Source: Leifsonia poae
GTDB taxonomy: Bacteria > Actinomycetota > Actinomycetes > Actinomycetales > Microbacteriaceae
NCBI RefSeq assembly: GCF_020009625.1
Contig: NZ_JAIHLP010000002.1
Location: 2,666,001 to 2,730,000, forward strand
Length of the DNA stretch: 64,000 bases
Direction: 5' to 3'
Within the stretch, counting starts at the first letter, position 1. Every line of letters starts with the position of its first letter. Position numbers and translations under genes: made by a program. Below are positions 35,065-43,692 of this stretch, piece by piece. The notes under the pieces were generated by a model, which saw only the letters and a list, made by a program, of their open reading frames with translations, made no database searches and was not told the origin of the DNA.

Positions 35065-35751
35065 TCAGCGTCTTTCGAGAGTCGAGATGTGGTCGAGGAT
35101 GCGACCCTCGTTGGCCGACAGATGGGCCCGCAGCGCGTCGGCCATGGCATCGGCATCGTCGCGGAGGGCGGCGTCCCGCAGCACGAGGTGCGTCTCGTAC
35201 CGGCGCTGCCGTTCCGTTTCCGTGATCTGGGTCGGGTCGAACACGAGATGCGTGTACCGTTCCGCGGCCATCCACAGAGTCTGCATCATCCTGTCGTCCC
35301 ACTCGTTGGCGGCGGGATGGACGAGCGCTGCGTGAAAGTCGTAGTGGGCTTGCCATGCGACCTCGGGGTCCGGGTCGCGGCTGCCCTCCAGCAGTGCGTC
35401 GAGCCGCTCCCGTTCCGCTGGACTGCGTCTGCCTGCCGACGAGCCGGCGAGTGGGAGTTCGATGAGGTAGCGCAAGCGGTAGATCGCCTGCAGATCGGCA
35501 CTCGTCAGCGGCGCGACGCTCGCGCTTCGAGCGCGGCGCAGCACGATCAGCCCTTGTGACTCCAGTCTTCGCAGGGCCTCGCGCACGGGGATGTGACTCA
35601 CGCCGAGCTGGGTTGCGAGGTCTCGGATCGAGAATGCGGTGCCGGGTGCGAGTGCGCCGGTTAGCACAGCACGGCGGATCTCTGCCGTGACGAGGTCGAC
35701 GATCGAGGCGCTCGACTCGGCGAGTGATCTGACCTGTGTCTCCTGAGTCAT
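35065..35751 (-). CDS. GntR-family regulator, FadR/FCD subgroup
   Basis: Repressor-type regulator of 228 aa. The winged HTH is at about 14-80 (TAEIRRAVLTGALAPG, then LATQLGVSHIPVREALRRLESQGLI), and the all-helical FCD domain at about 95-220 has the metal ligands suggested by Asp in YDFHAALVHPA and later His residues. Such proteins bind small organic acids and leave DNA. It lies between the minus-strand hydrolase operon and the divergent E1-like operon, and the shared GATATATTCT motif on both sides suggests it controls both. GAGGAG precedes the ATG. Confidence 0.9.
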   Translation of the reverse strand: MTQETQVRSLAESSASIVDLVTAEIRRAVLTGALAPGTAFSIRDLATQLGVSHIPVREALRRLESQGLIVLRRARSASVAPLTSADLQAIYRLRYLIELPLAGSSAGRRSPAERERLDALLEGSRDPDPEVAWQAHYDFHAALVHPAANEWDDRMMQTLWMAAERYTHLVFDPTQITETERQRRYETHLVLRDAALRDDADAMADALRAHLSANEGRILDHISTLERR

Positions 35752-35836
35752 GCGTCTCCTCGTCGGGCGTTTGTGTCATCGTCCCACGACAGCGCCCGTG
35801 TGCTTGCGGCGCCATCGCCGTCCGCGTTACTCTATA

Positions 35837-35847
35837 AGATATATTCT
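35837..35847 (+). promoter_or_regulatory. Candidate GntR operator, site 2 (AGATATATTCT)
   Basis: A near-palindromic AGATATATTCT in the divergent promoter between the GntR gene (start 35751) and the E1-like gene (start 35884); ten of its bases match site 1. Confidence 0.5.
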
Positions 35848-35883
35848 CTGTCGACAAGGTGGTCTGGACGAGGGAGTCCGCAT

Positions 35884-38250
35884 ATGGATGCAACGTCGGT
35901 TCGCCCGGCTCGGGTCGATTCGGCCACGCTCGAGGCCGTCGAGCGGAAGGTGCTGTGGCTGTCGACCGCGATGGTCGATGCCGCGAACTCGTCGGCTCGC
36001 AAAGACCCGGATGGTCTCAAGATCGGGGGCCACCAGGCATCCAGCGCGTCGATGGCCACGATCATGACCGCCCTCTGGTTCACGGGCCTCACGGCGAACG
36101 ACCGCGTCTCGGTCAAACCGCACGCCTCTCCGGTGCTGCACGCGATCAACTACCTGCTCGGCGAACTCCAGCCGGATCAGCTGGGCACGTTGCGCGCATT
36201 TCACGGGTTGCAGAGCTACCCGAGTCGATCTAAGGACCCCGACACCGTCGACTACTCGACCGGCTCGGTCGGGATCGGGGCGACCGCGCCGATCTGGGGA
36301 GCCGTCGCGCGGCGATTCGCGGCTGACAGCGCGGGGCGGCCGCGCAGCGTCGGGAGGCAGTTCAGCCTGGTCGGCGACGCCGAGCTCGACGAGGGAGCCG
36401 TCTGGGAGGCCCTCATGGACCCGACCGTCTCCGACCTTGGCGAGCTTGTGTGGATCGTCGACTTCAACCGGCAGTCCCTCGACCGCGTCGTGCCGAACAT
36501 CTCGGCAACGCGTTTGCAGGCCATGTTCGCCGCGGCGGGGTGGCAGGTCATCACCCTGAAATACGGCCGGCTGCTCACTGAACTGTTCGAGAAGCCAGGA
36601 GGCGAGCACCTCAAGCGCCGCATCGATCAGATGTCGAACCCCGAGTATCAGCGCCTCCTGCGCTGCACGCCGGCCCAGTTGCGCGAGCGCCTGCCTGGTG
36701 CGAGCGAGGGGGCGGATGCCATCGACGCGCTCCTGCGCGACCTGGACGACGCCGCAGTGCTCCGAGTGATCCGCGGCCTCGCCGGGCATGACCTCCGCAG
36801 CCTGACTCAGGCGCTCGAGCAGATCGACGACCAGCGGCCCACGATCATCCTGGCCTACACGATCAAGGGGCACGGCCTTCCGAGCGCCGGGCATCCGCAG
36901 AATCACTCCAACCTGCTGACCGCCGCCCAGCTTGCCCAGGTGGCCGACGAGCTCGGCGAGAGCGTTGCGGATCCGTGGCGGCCGTTTGCCCCAGGATCGC
37001 CCGAGGCCGATCTGTGCGCGGCGACGGCAGTGCGGCTTCGCCGGTCACCCGTGGTGGATGCCGCGCCGCCCTCGGTCCCGCAGGACTTCGAGCGCGAGGT
37101 GAAGGGCCACAGCTCGACGCAGCAGGCGCTCGGCCGGCTGCTGCTCGACCTTACACGTCTGGCGCCCGAAGCGGCCGGGAGGATCGTCACGGTCGCACCC
37201 GACGTGGCCTCCAGCACCAACTTGGGCGGCTGGGTGAACAAGGCCGGCGTGTGGTCGCCGACCGAGCGTCCCGACTGGTTCGCCGACGACGCGGAGACGA
37301 TCCTGCACTGGAGCGAGCGCCCCACCGGCCAGCACATCGAGCTCGGCATCGCCGAGGTGAACCTCGTCTCGCTGCTCGGGGAGCTCGGCGCGACGTGGAG
37401 CCGATGGGGGCGGCCACTGTTCCCGATCGGGACACTGTACGACCCGTTCGTCACCCGCGCCCTCGAGCCATGGTCGTTCGGTGTCTACGGCGGCGGCCAG
37501 TCCATCCTGATCGGGACGCCCTCCGGGGTGACCCTGGCCGCGGAAGGCGGGGCGCACCAGTCGATCATCTCGCCGTCGATCGGAATCGAGCAGCCAGGGG
37601 TCGTCGCGTTCGAACCTGCATTCGTGCAGGACTTCGAGTGGTGCATGCTCGACGCCCTCTCTCGGCTGGGACGGCGCGACGGGTCCTCGAGCTACTTCCG
37701 GCTGTCATCCCGTGTGCTCGACCAGGCCCTGGCGGCGGTGCCGGCCGATCCCGGCGCCCGCGAACGACGTCGCCGGCAGGTGGTCTCCGGCGGCTACCTG
37801 CTGCGCCGCGCCGAACGCCCGGACGTCACCCTGGTCGGCATGGGCGCTCTCCTGCCGGAGGTGCTGAAGGCGGCCGACCGCCTCGACGAGCTGGGCGTGC
37901 ATACAGACGTGGTGTGCGTGACGAGCGCCGACCGGCTGTACCGCGCCGTGCGCGCGCGGACCGGGCATGGCGGGGGAGATGCGGCCATCATCGACCAGGT
38001 CTTGCCCGCCGACCGCGCCGTCCCGATGGTGACCGTGCTCGACGGGCACCCGCATACCCTCGCCTTCCTGGCCGCGATCCGCGGCGTGCCGAGCGTGAAC
38101 CTCGGCGTCACCGAGTTCGGCCAGACCGGCACCCTCCAGGAGCTGTACCGGCTGCACGACATCGGGCCCGACGCACAAGTCGCGGCCGCGCTCGACCTCG
38201 TCGAGCCCGCCCTTCCGCGTATCGTTCCCATCGGGGGAGACCGGTCATGA
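35884..38250 (+). CDS. Thiamine-diphosphate enzyme, homodimeric pyruvate dehydrogenase E1 (AceE)/transketolase-like
   Basis: A 788-aa enzyme of the homodimeric E1/transketolase class. The thiamine-diphosphate and metal site is GDAELDEGAVWEAL at 164-177 with the ligand Asn195 in FNRQSLD. Upstream, GLKIGGHQASSASMATI and VKPHASPVLHA are AceE-like. The pyrimidine domain around 510-560 has GIAEVNLVSLLGELG with the conserved Glu, and a transketolase C-terminal domain ends the protein. It is shorter than AceE (about 890) and no E2 or E3 gene is nearby, so a free 2-oxo-acid decarboxylase or ketol/acyl transfer reaction is more likely than an oxidative complex. GAGGGAG upstream supports the start. Coupled to the PucR gene by ATGA. 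Confidence 0.82.
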   Translation: MDATSVRPARVDSATLEAVERKVLWLSTAMVDAANSSARKDPDGLKIGGHQASSASMATIMTALWFTGLTANDRVSVKPHASPVLHAINYLLGELQPDQLGTLRAFHGLQSYPSRSKDPDTVDYSTGSVGIGATAPIWGAVARRFAADSAGRPRSVGRQFSLVGDAELDEGAVWEALMDPTVSDLGELVWIVDFNRQSLDRVVPNISATRLQAMFAAAGWQVITLKYGRLLTELFEKPGGEHLKRRIDQMSNPEYQRLLRCTPAQLRERLPGASEGADAIDALLRDLDDAAVLRVIRGLAGHDLRSLTQALEQIDDQRPTIILAYTIKGHGLPSAGHPQNHSNLLTAAQLAQVADELGESVADPWRPFAPGSPEADLCAATAVRLRRSPVVDAAPPSVPQDFEREVKGHSSTQQALGRLLLDLTRLAPEAAGRIVTVAPDVASSTNLGGWVNKAGVWSPTERPDWFADDAETILHWSERPTGQHIELGIAEVNLVSLLGELGATWSRWGRPLFPIGTLYDPFVTRALEPWSFGVYGGGQSILIGTPSGVTLAAEGGAHQSIISPSIGIEQPGVVAFEPAFVQDFEWCMLDALSRLGRRDGSSSYFRLSSRVLDQALAAVPADPGARERRRRQVVSGGYLLRRAERPDVTLVGMGALLPEVLKAADRLDELGVHTDVVCVTSADRLYRAVRARTGHGGGDAAIIDQVLPADRAVPMVTVLDGHPHTLAFLAAIRGVPSVNLGVTEFGQTGTLQELYRLHDIGPDAQVAAALDLVEPALPRIVPIGGDRS

Positions 38251-39593
38251 CCGCCGCCCTGCGCGCGGTGATCCCCGCCTCCGATCCCGGGGTCTTCGCT
38301 TCGCGTCCGCTGGCCGCCGGGCTGTCGTGGCTGACCGACCTGCAGCCGACGCCGGATGGACTGCGGATCGTCGCGGCCAGCAGCGGCGGCCTGATCTCCC
38401 GAGCTTCTGCCGTGATCGGCCGCAGCGCCGTGCAGTGGGCGGTGGAGGTGGGCCACGATGTCGCGTCGCGCGTGGCGACCGAGATCCCCGGCCATGTCGC
38501 CGATGACGGATTCGACGTGCTGAGAATGGGAACCGAATCGGCTACGCTGCAACTCCTGCTCGCCCTCTCGGGCGTAGAACTGGACGCGGCGGCGACCTCG
38601 GAGTCACTCGCGGGCATCCCGGAGTTCGTCCGTCGCAGGGTCGGTCTCGACGCCATGCTGCGCGGCATCCAGCTCGGACACTCGGTGATCGCCGCGGCCT
38701 TCCTCACCGAGTGCGCGCGCGTCGGGGACCCGACTCGGCGTCCGGAGCAGATGCGCATTCTCTCGGAACGCATGTTCATGTTCTTCGATGTGTTCTCCAC
38801 CGAGATGGCGGCGTTCTACCGCGAGGAGGAACGACGCTGGGCGCAGAGCGACGCCGTCGAACGCCTCACGCTCGTCACCGAGATCCTGCGCGGCATCGGA
38901 CCCGTCGCACCGTCCGTTGAACGCCGTCTGAGGTATGCGCTCGGCCGCTCGCACGTGGCGTTGGTGCTCTGGAGCTCGGCCAGAACAATCGATGCGGACC
39001 CCGCTGCGCTCCACGAGGCCGCCAGCGACCTCATCCGCCGGGTCGGATGCGAACAGAAGCTTCTGCTGGAGGCGGGTCCAGCGATCTGCTGGGCCTGGGT
39101 CACCCCGCAGCAGGGATCAGCCTGGACGGAGCGACTCTCAGCGGTCGCGCTGCCGCCGGCGATGCACGTCGCGTTCTCCGGAGAGGCCTCCGGCGCCGCG
39201 GGCTTTCGCTCCGCCCACCTCGACGCCGTCGCGGCCTTCGGCATGCTCGCCCGCGAGCCGTCCCCCGCGCCTGTCACCGCCTACCGCGACGTGGACCTGC
39301 TCAGCCTCCTCCTGGCGGACCGCCCCCGTGCCCTCCGCTTCGCACGGAACGAGCTGGGTGCGCTCACCGATCCTGGAGCGGCGACGGCGGACCTCCGCCG
39401 GACACTGGCCGCTTACCTTGATACCGGCTGCAGCCCGCAGGCGGTTGCCGAACGACTGGGCGTCTCGCGCAATACCGTCACCTACCGTGTGCGACGGGCG
39501 GAGGAGCTGCTGGGGCGCCCGGTGCGTTCGCGCCACATCCATCTCCGGGTCGCTCTGGCGGTGCACGAGGAGGCGATGCGAGCGGAGCGGTAG
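38247..39593 (+). CDS. PucR/CdaR-type transcriptional regulator
   Basis: Regulator of 448 aa. The C-terminal HTH_30-type domain is at about 385-440 (CSPQAVAERLGVSRNTVTYR, then RRAEELLG), the typical PucR C-terminus. A middle region (about 285-380) matches the GGDEF-like sensory fold of this family, and the N-terminal half is helical (about 120-210, RRVGLDAMLRGIQLGHSVIA). PucR proteins usually activate genes for purine or aromatic catabolism. ATGA overlap with the E1-like gene; the dioxygenase gene follows after 154 nt, which is room for its own promoter. Confidence 0.87.
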   Translation: MTAALRAVIPASDPGVFASRPLAAGLSWLTDLQPTPDGLRIVAASSGGLISRASAVIGRSAVQWAVEVGHDVASRVATEIPGHVADDGFDVLRMGTESATLQLLLALSGVELDAAATSESLAGIPEFVRRRVGLDAMLRGIQLGHSVIAAAFLTECARVGDPTRRPEQMRILSERMFMFFDVFSTEMAAFYREEERRWAQSDAVERLTLVTEILRGIGPVAPSVERRLRYALGRSHVALVLWSSARTIDADPAALHEAASDLIRRVGCEQKLLLEAGPAICWAWVTPQQGSAWTERLSAVALPPAMHVAFSGEASGAAGFRSAHLDAVAAFGMLAREPSPAPVTAYRDVDLLSLLLADRPRALRFARNELGALTDPGAATADLRRTLAAYLDTGCSPQAVAERLGVSRNTVTYRVRRAEELLGRPVRSRHIHLRVALAVHEEAMRAER

Positions 39594-39747
39594 CCGATCG
39601 CTGGGCACGCAGCACGACTGACGCGCAGACATTGTGCTCGCGGCACTGGCGCAGCAGTATCCCGAGCACGTTGAATCATCGAAGAACCGATCTTGTTCCG
39701 CCGGCCCTCGACCCGAGGTTCGGCCCGTTCTCAAAGGAGAGACGCCC

Positions 39748-40359
39748 ATGCCCGAGAATCGTTCGACCGGTTTCCCCGTGAACGCCCCCAAGCTGCACCA
39801 CACCACGTTCACGACCCTCCGCCTCGACCAAATGGTCGAGTGGTACGGCATCGTGTGCGGGCTGCGCCCGGTGTTCCACAGCGACGAGGCCGCCTGGCTG
39901 ACCAACGACGAGGCCAATCACCGCATCGCCCTTCTCTCGCCTCCCGGTCTCAAGCACCCCACGGACAAGGGACACGAGACGGGCATCCACCACACGGCGT
40001 TCGAGTTCAAGACGTTCGACATGTGGATCAACAACTACATCCGGCTGCGCAACAAGGGCATCCTGCCGTTCCTCACGCTCGACCACGGCATCACCATGTC
40101 GGTGTACTACCAGGACCCGGACGGCAATGGGGTGGAGATCCAGGTGGACGGGTTCGGCGACTGGGCCGACTCGAGCGAGTGGATCGCCAACTCGCTGGAG
40201 TTCGCGGAGAACCCGATCGGGACCTTCTTCGACCCGGAGAAGCTCGTCGAGGCTCGCGATGCGGGTCTGAGCTTCCAGGAGATCCACGAGCGGGCACGCG
40301 CAGGCGAGTACCTGCCGGAGACGATCCCCGAAGACATCTTCCTTCCCGAGGTCTGGTGA
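39748..40359 (+). CDS. VOC-family extradiol dioxygenase-like protein
   Basis: Metalloenzyme of 203 aa with two paired beta-alpha-beta-beta-beta modules. The iron triad is visible as His in KLHHTTF (17/18), His in GIHHTAFEF (81/82) and Glu130 in GNGVEIQVD. The last feature, DPDGNGVEI, is the hallmark of type I extradiol dioxygenases such as catechol 2,3-dioxygenase. It is shorter than two-domain BphC (about 290), like the single-domain forms. AAAGGAGA precedes the ATG. Its stop overlaps the FAD monooxygenase start (GTGA), which fits hydroxylation followed by ring cleavage. Confidence 0.85.
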   Translation: MPENRSTGFPVNAPKLHHTTFTTLRLDQMVEWYGIVCGLRPVFHSDEAAWLTNDEANHRIALLSPPGLKHPTDKGHETGIHHTAFEFKTFDMWINNYIRLRNKGILPFLTLDHGITMSVYYQDPDGNGVEIQVDGFGDWADSSEWIANSLEFAENPIGTFFDPEKLVEARDAGLSFQEIHERARAGEYLPETIPEDIFLPEVW

Positions 40360-42080
40360 CCGACGCCGACGCCCCCGTCCTGATCCTCGGAGGGGGACCG
40401 GTCGGGCTGGCGATGGCGTTGGAGCTCGCCTTCCACGGAGTCGCGTGCATGCTCGTGGAGCCACGTCGGGAAGTCGAGCACTCGCGACCCCGGGCCAAGA
40501 CGACCTCGGCGCGTTCGATGGAGCTCTTCCGGCGAACGGGGGCAGCGGCGGAGATCCGCCGCCGGGCTCCGATCCCCGTGTCGTGGAGTGACGAAGTGCG
40601 GTTCTGCACCACGCCGGCCGGGGAGGACATCGTGCGCCTGACCGGTGTGCTCGGGCTCGACCTCGCCGGCTCCGAGCTCACGTCCGAGCCAGGTCAGCAG
40701 GTGACGCAGGCGATCGTCGAGGAGTCGCTGCGGCACCTGATCGAGCACGAAGCGCTCGTGGATGCCCGATTCGGCAGCACAGGAATGAGCGTCGACACCT
40801 CGGGCGACCGGCCGCGCGTCGAGATCGCGGATGCGAACGGCGTCACCACGACCGTCTCGTGCGACTACCTGGTCGGTGCAGACGGGGCGCGCAGTGTCGT
40901 GCGGCACGCGATCGGGGCCGCGTACGTCGGCGCCGTCGGCGGCCGTCCGAACGTGAACATCACCTTCCGGTCGAGCGGGCTCGCCGGTGTGCTCCCTGCC
41001 CGACCGGCGGTGCACCATTGGGCACTGAACCCCGCCGCGCCGGGCGTGGTCGGTCCGCTCGACCTCGACGGTAAGTGGTGGGCGATCGCCACGGGAACCG
41101 AGTCCATCGCCGACGCCGATGAGGCAGCCCGCGTGGTCAGGAACCTGGTCGGCGCGGACGTCGACGTCGAGGTCATCGCGACCGATCCGTGGCAGGCGCG
41201 CATGCTGCTCAGCGACTCGTACGGGCGCAAGCGGGCCTTCCTCATCGGTGACGCCGCCCACCAGAACCCTCCGTGGGGCGGCCACGGGTTCAACACCGGC
41301 GTCGGCGACGCCGTGAACCTGGCGTGGAAACTGGCGGCCGTGCTGCGCGGCTGGGCACCCGCCGAGCTCCTCGACAGCTACGAAGACGAGCGCCGGCCCG
41401 TGGCGCAGCAAACCATCGACCTCGCGGCGACGAACATGAAGGCGCTGTCGATCGACCTCGGATCGACCGGCCTCATGGCGGCCGGCGAGGTAGGGCGACA
41501 AGCCAGGACCGCCGCAGCGATGGAGATCGAGCAGGCAAAACGCGCCGAGTTCTACGCCCTCGGCCTGGTGCTCGGCTACGGCTACGGCGAGACCTCAGCC
41601 CTGCAGTCACCGGGCACCGATGTCTACGTGCCCCGCGCGGAGCCCGGCAACCGGCTCCCGCATCAGCGGGACGTGCACGGGAACTCGCTGTTCGACATCC
41701 TTGGGCCCGAGTTCACCGTCCTCGGGGAGCACACGGATGCTTGGGCGCGGGAGGCCGCCGGCCGACGCCTGCCGTTGCGTTCGGTCGACCCGGTCCGGCA
41801 GGGCTTCGCGCCGGTCGCCGGAGACCTCCTCGTTCTAGTGCGGCCCGACCAGCACATCGCCTGGGTCGGACCGGAGAACACCGATCCCGCCGCGGTGCTC
41901 GACCACGCCCTCCGCGGTTTCCGCACCACCCGAGAAGAAAGCGATCCATCATGCGAATCGGCAACCTCGACCACCGCCTCGTCCTCATCGACGGCGACCG
42001 CGCCCTCGACATCGAGCGGGCAAGCGAAGGAGCCTTCGCCTCCGAGCCGGAGGGCGTCTTCGCGCGATGGCGGGAGCTGA
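40356..42080 (+). CDS. Class A FAD-dependent aromatic monooxygenase
   Basis: Flavoprotein hydroxylase of 574 aa that adds one oxygen to an aromatic ring using NAD(P)H. FAD loop LILGGGPVGLAMALELA at 9-25, DG motif DYLVGADGARSVVR, and GD motif LIGDAAHQNPPWGGHG with GVGDAVNLAWKL. A thioredoxin-like C-terminal domain as in MhpA, PheA and TfdB covers about 400-530. The GTG start is coupled to the dioxygenase gene. The reading frame runs 130 nt into the next gene: the last 43 residues are Ser/Thr/Pro-rich and not homologous in style, so the original stop near 41950 seems to have been lost. Confidence 0.88.
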   Translation: MTDADAPVLILGGGPVGLAMALELAFHGVACMLVEPRREVEHSRPRAKTTSARSMELFRRTGAAAEIRRRAPIPVSWSDEVRFCTTPAGEDIVRLTGVLGLDLAGSELTSEPGQQVTQAIVEESLRHLIEHEALVDARFGSTGMSVDTSGDRPRVEIADANGVTTTVSCDYLVGADGARSVVRHAIGAAYVGAVGGRPNVNITFRSSGLAGVLPARPAVHHWALNPAAPGVVGPLDLDGKWWAIATGTESIADADEAARVVRNLVGADVDVEVIATDPWQARMLLSDSYGRKRAFLIGDAAHQNPPWGGHGFNTGVGDAVNLAWKLAAVLRGWAPAELLDSYEDERRPVAQQTIDLAATNMKALSIDLGSTGLMAAGEVGRQARTAAAMEIEQAKRAEFYALGLVLGYGYGETSALQSPGTDVYVPRAEPGNRLPHQRDVHGNSLFDILGPEFTVLGEHTDAWAREAAGRRLPLRSVDPVRQGFAPVAGDLLVLVRPDQHIAWVGPENTDPAAVLDHALRGFRTTREESDPSCESATSTTASSSSTATAPSTSSGQAKEPSPPSRRASSRDGGS

Positions 42081-42811
42081 CCGAGTGGGCCCGCGACGTC
42101 GATGTCGCCGGGCATCCTGACTCGATCGCCTACGGGCCCTTCGAGCTCGGCGCTCCATCGCCGCGACCGCAGCAGGTCTTCGGCATCGGGCTGAACTACG
42201 CCGACCATGCCGAGGAGTCGGGCCTCGCCATCCCCGAGCATCCGGTCGTGTTCACCAAGTTCGCCTCCTCCGTCACGGGACCCGACGCCGACGTGAGGCT
42301 TCCGGGAGACACGGTCGACTGGGAGGCCGAACTGGTGGTCGTGATCGGAGCGCCCGGACGCCGCATCGCCGCCGGCGACGCCCTGGATCATGTCGCGGGG
42401 TTCACCGTCGGCCAGGACCTCTCCGAACGCACCGTGCAGTGGCAGGGCAGCCCGGCCCAGTTCAGTGTGGGTAAGTCGTTCGAGGCGTTCGCGCCCACCG
42501 GACCGGTCATCGTCACGCTCGACGAGTTCGACGACCCGGACTCCCTGGCGATCACCACCGACATCACCGCGGCCGACGGGACGCGCACGCGAGTGCAGCA
42601 GAGCCGCACTGACCAGCTGATCTTCTCTGTCTCCGACCTCGTCAGCCGGCTCTCCGAGGTCGTCGAGCTCCGCCCGGGCGACCTCATCTTCACCGGGACT
42701 CCCTCGGGCGTCGGCGCCGGGATGGCGCCGCCGCGGTTCCTCCAGGCCGGCGACACCGTGACCACGGAGATCGAGGGAATCGGAACGATCACGCAACGGT
42801 TCCACCGGTGA
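41951..42811 (+). CDS. Fumarylacetoacetate hydrolase-family protein
   Basis: FAH-fold enzyme of 286 aa that hydrates, hydrolyses or isomerises an oxo-acid from ring cleavage. Landmarks are QVFGIGLNYADHAEESG, FTKFASSVTGPDADVRLP, the metal Glu pair in DWEAELVVVIG, GFTVGQDLSERTVQWQG, GKSFEAFAPTGPVIV and the closing GDLIFTGTPSGVG. The ATG at 41951 lies inside the end of the monooxygenase frame, with AGAAAG upstream. Its stop overlaps the next gene (GTGA). Likely acts on the product of the dioxygenase or of the alpha/beta hydrolase. Confidence 0.93.
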   Translation: MRIGNLDHRLVLIDGDRALDIERASEGAFASEPEGVFARWRELTEWARDVDVAGHPDSIAYGPFELGAPSPRPQQVFGIGLNYADHAEESGLAIPEHPVVFTKFASSVTGPDADVRLPGDTVDWEAELVVVIGAPGRRIAAGDALDHVAGFTVGQDLSERTVQWQGSPAQFSVGKSFEAFAPTGPVIVTLDEFDDPDSLAITTDITAADGTRTRVQQSRTDQLIFSVSDLVSRLSEVVELRPGDLIFTGTPSGVGAGMAPPRFLQAGDTVTTEIEGIGTITQRFHR

Positions 42812-43692
42812 TCGTCGTCACCGCCGCCAACGGCAACCAGGGCAGGCACCTGATTCCCCGGCTCCTCGACGCCGGGCACGAAGTGCGCGCGGTGGTCGCC
42901 TCCGCGGAGTCCGTGCGGGCGCTTCTGGAGGCCGGCGTGCAGGATGTGCTGGCGGAGGACTTGGGCGACGAGCGCAGCTGGCCGCGCATCGTCGACGGCG
43001 CCAGCGCGATCTACCATGTCGGCCCCACCCTCCACCCGCGCGAGCGGGCGATGGGTGTCGGCCTCATTGACGCGGCGGTGCGCGCCGGCGTCGAGCACTT
43101 CGTGTTCAGCTCGGTGCTGCACTCGATCATCACCGGTCTGGTGCAGCACGTCATCAAGCGGGATATTGAAGAGCATCTGGTGACCTCGGGCCTGGAGTTC
43201 ACCATCCTGCAGCCGGCGAACTACATGCTTCCGCTGAAGCTGGTGCCCGTGTTCGAGCGGGACGTGTTCGAGCTGTCGTGGTCGCTCGAGCGTACGCAGT
43301 CCCTGGTCGATCTCGGCGACGTCGCTGAGGTCGCCGAGGCGGTGCTCGTAGACCCGGTGGCGCACGCCGGCGCGACCTACGAGCTCGTCGCGCCGGGACG
43401 ATACACCGCGTTCGAGCTCGGCGGCATCCTCTCCGAGGCTCTCGGCCGGCTCATAACCGTGCACGAGATCGACCCTGACAGCTACCTCCGCGCCTGGGTG
43501 GGCGACGCTGACCCTGCGACGGTCTCCCACGAGCTGAGCGTTCTGCGCGGGATCACCTCGACATACAGCGCCCACGACTTCATCGGCAACCCGAACGTAC
43601 TGACCTGGCTGCTCGGACGGCCGCCCACCACCTTCCGGCAGTTCGTCGACCGCACCGCTGCCGCACTCGAATCAGAGAGGGGAGCACGATGA
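42808..43692 (+). CDS. NmrA-like NAD(P)-binding protein
   Basis: Extended/atypical SDR of 294 aa with dinucleotide loop VTAANGNQGRHLIPRLL at the N-terminus and DLGDERSWPRIVDGASAIYHV. Catalytic Tyr-x3-Lys is missing (HFVFSSVLHSI), as in NmrA-type sensors and quinone reductases. GTG start overlapping the FAH stop; its own stop overlaps the next start (ATGA), so five genes from the dioxygenase to the decarboxylase-like gene are translationally linked. A role in reducing a quinone or in redox sensing is possible but not shown. Confidence 0.82.
   Translation: MIVVTAANGNQGRHLIPRLLDAGHEVRAVVASAESVRALLEAGVQDVLAEDLGDERSWPRIVDGASAIYHVGPTLHPRERAMGVGLIDAAVRAGVEHFVFSSVLHSIITGLVQHVIKRDIEEHLVTSGLEFTILQPANYMLPLKLVPVFERDVFELSWSLERTQSLVDLGDVAEVAEAVLVDPVAHAGATYELVAPGRYTAFELGGILSEALGRLITVHEIDPDSYLRAWVGDADPATVSHELSVLRGITSTYSAHDFIGNPNVLTWLLGRPPTTFRQFVDRTAAALESERGAR

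Noticed and set aside
36975..38246. In-frame upstream extension of the PucR gene across the E1-like gene
   Set aside because: The 424-codon extension is an out-of-frame shadow of the E1-like enzyme; the ATGA-coupled start at 38247 gives a normal PucR length.
39693..40355. In-frame upstream extension of the FAD monooxygenase
   Set aside because: Overlaps the dioxygenase-like gene in another frame with Arg/His-rich composition; the FAD loop sits right after the GTG at 40356.
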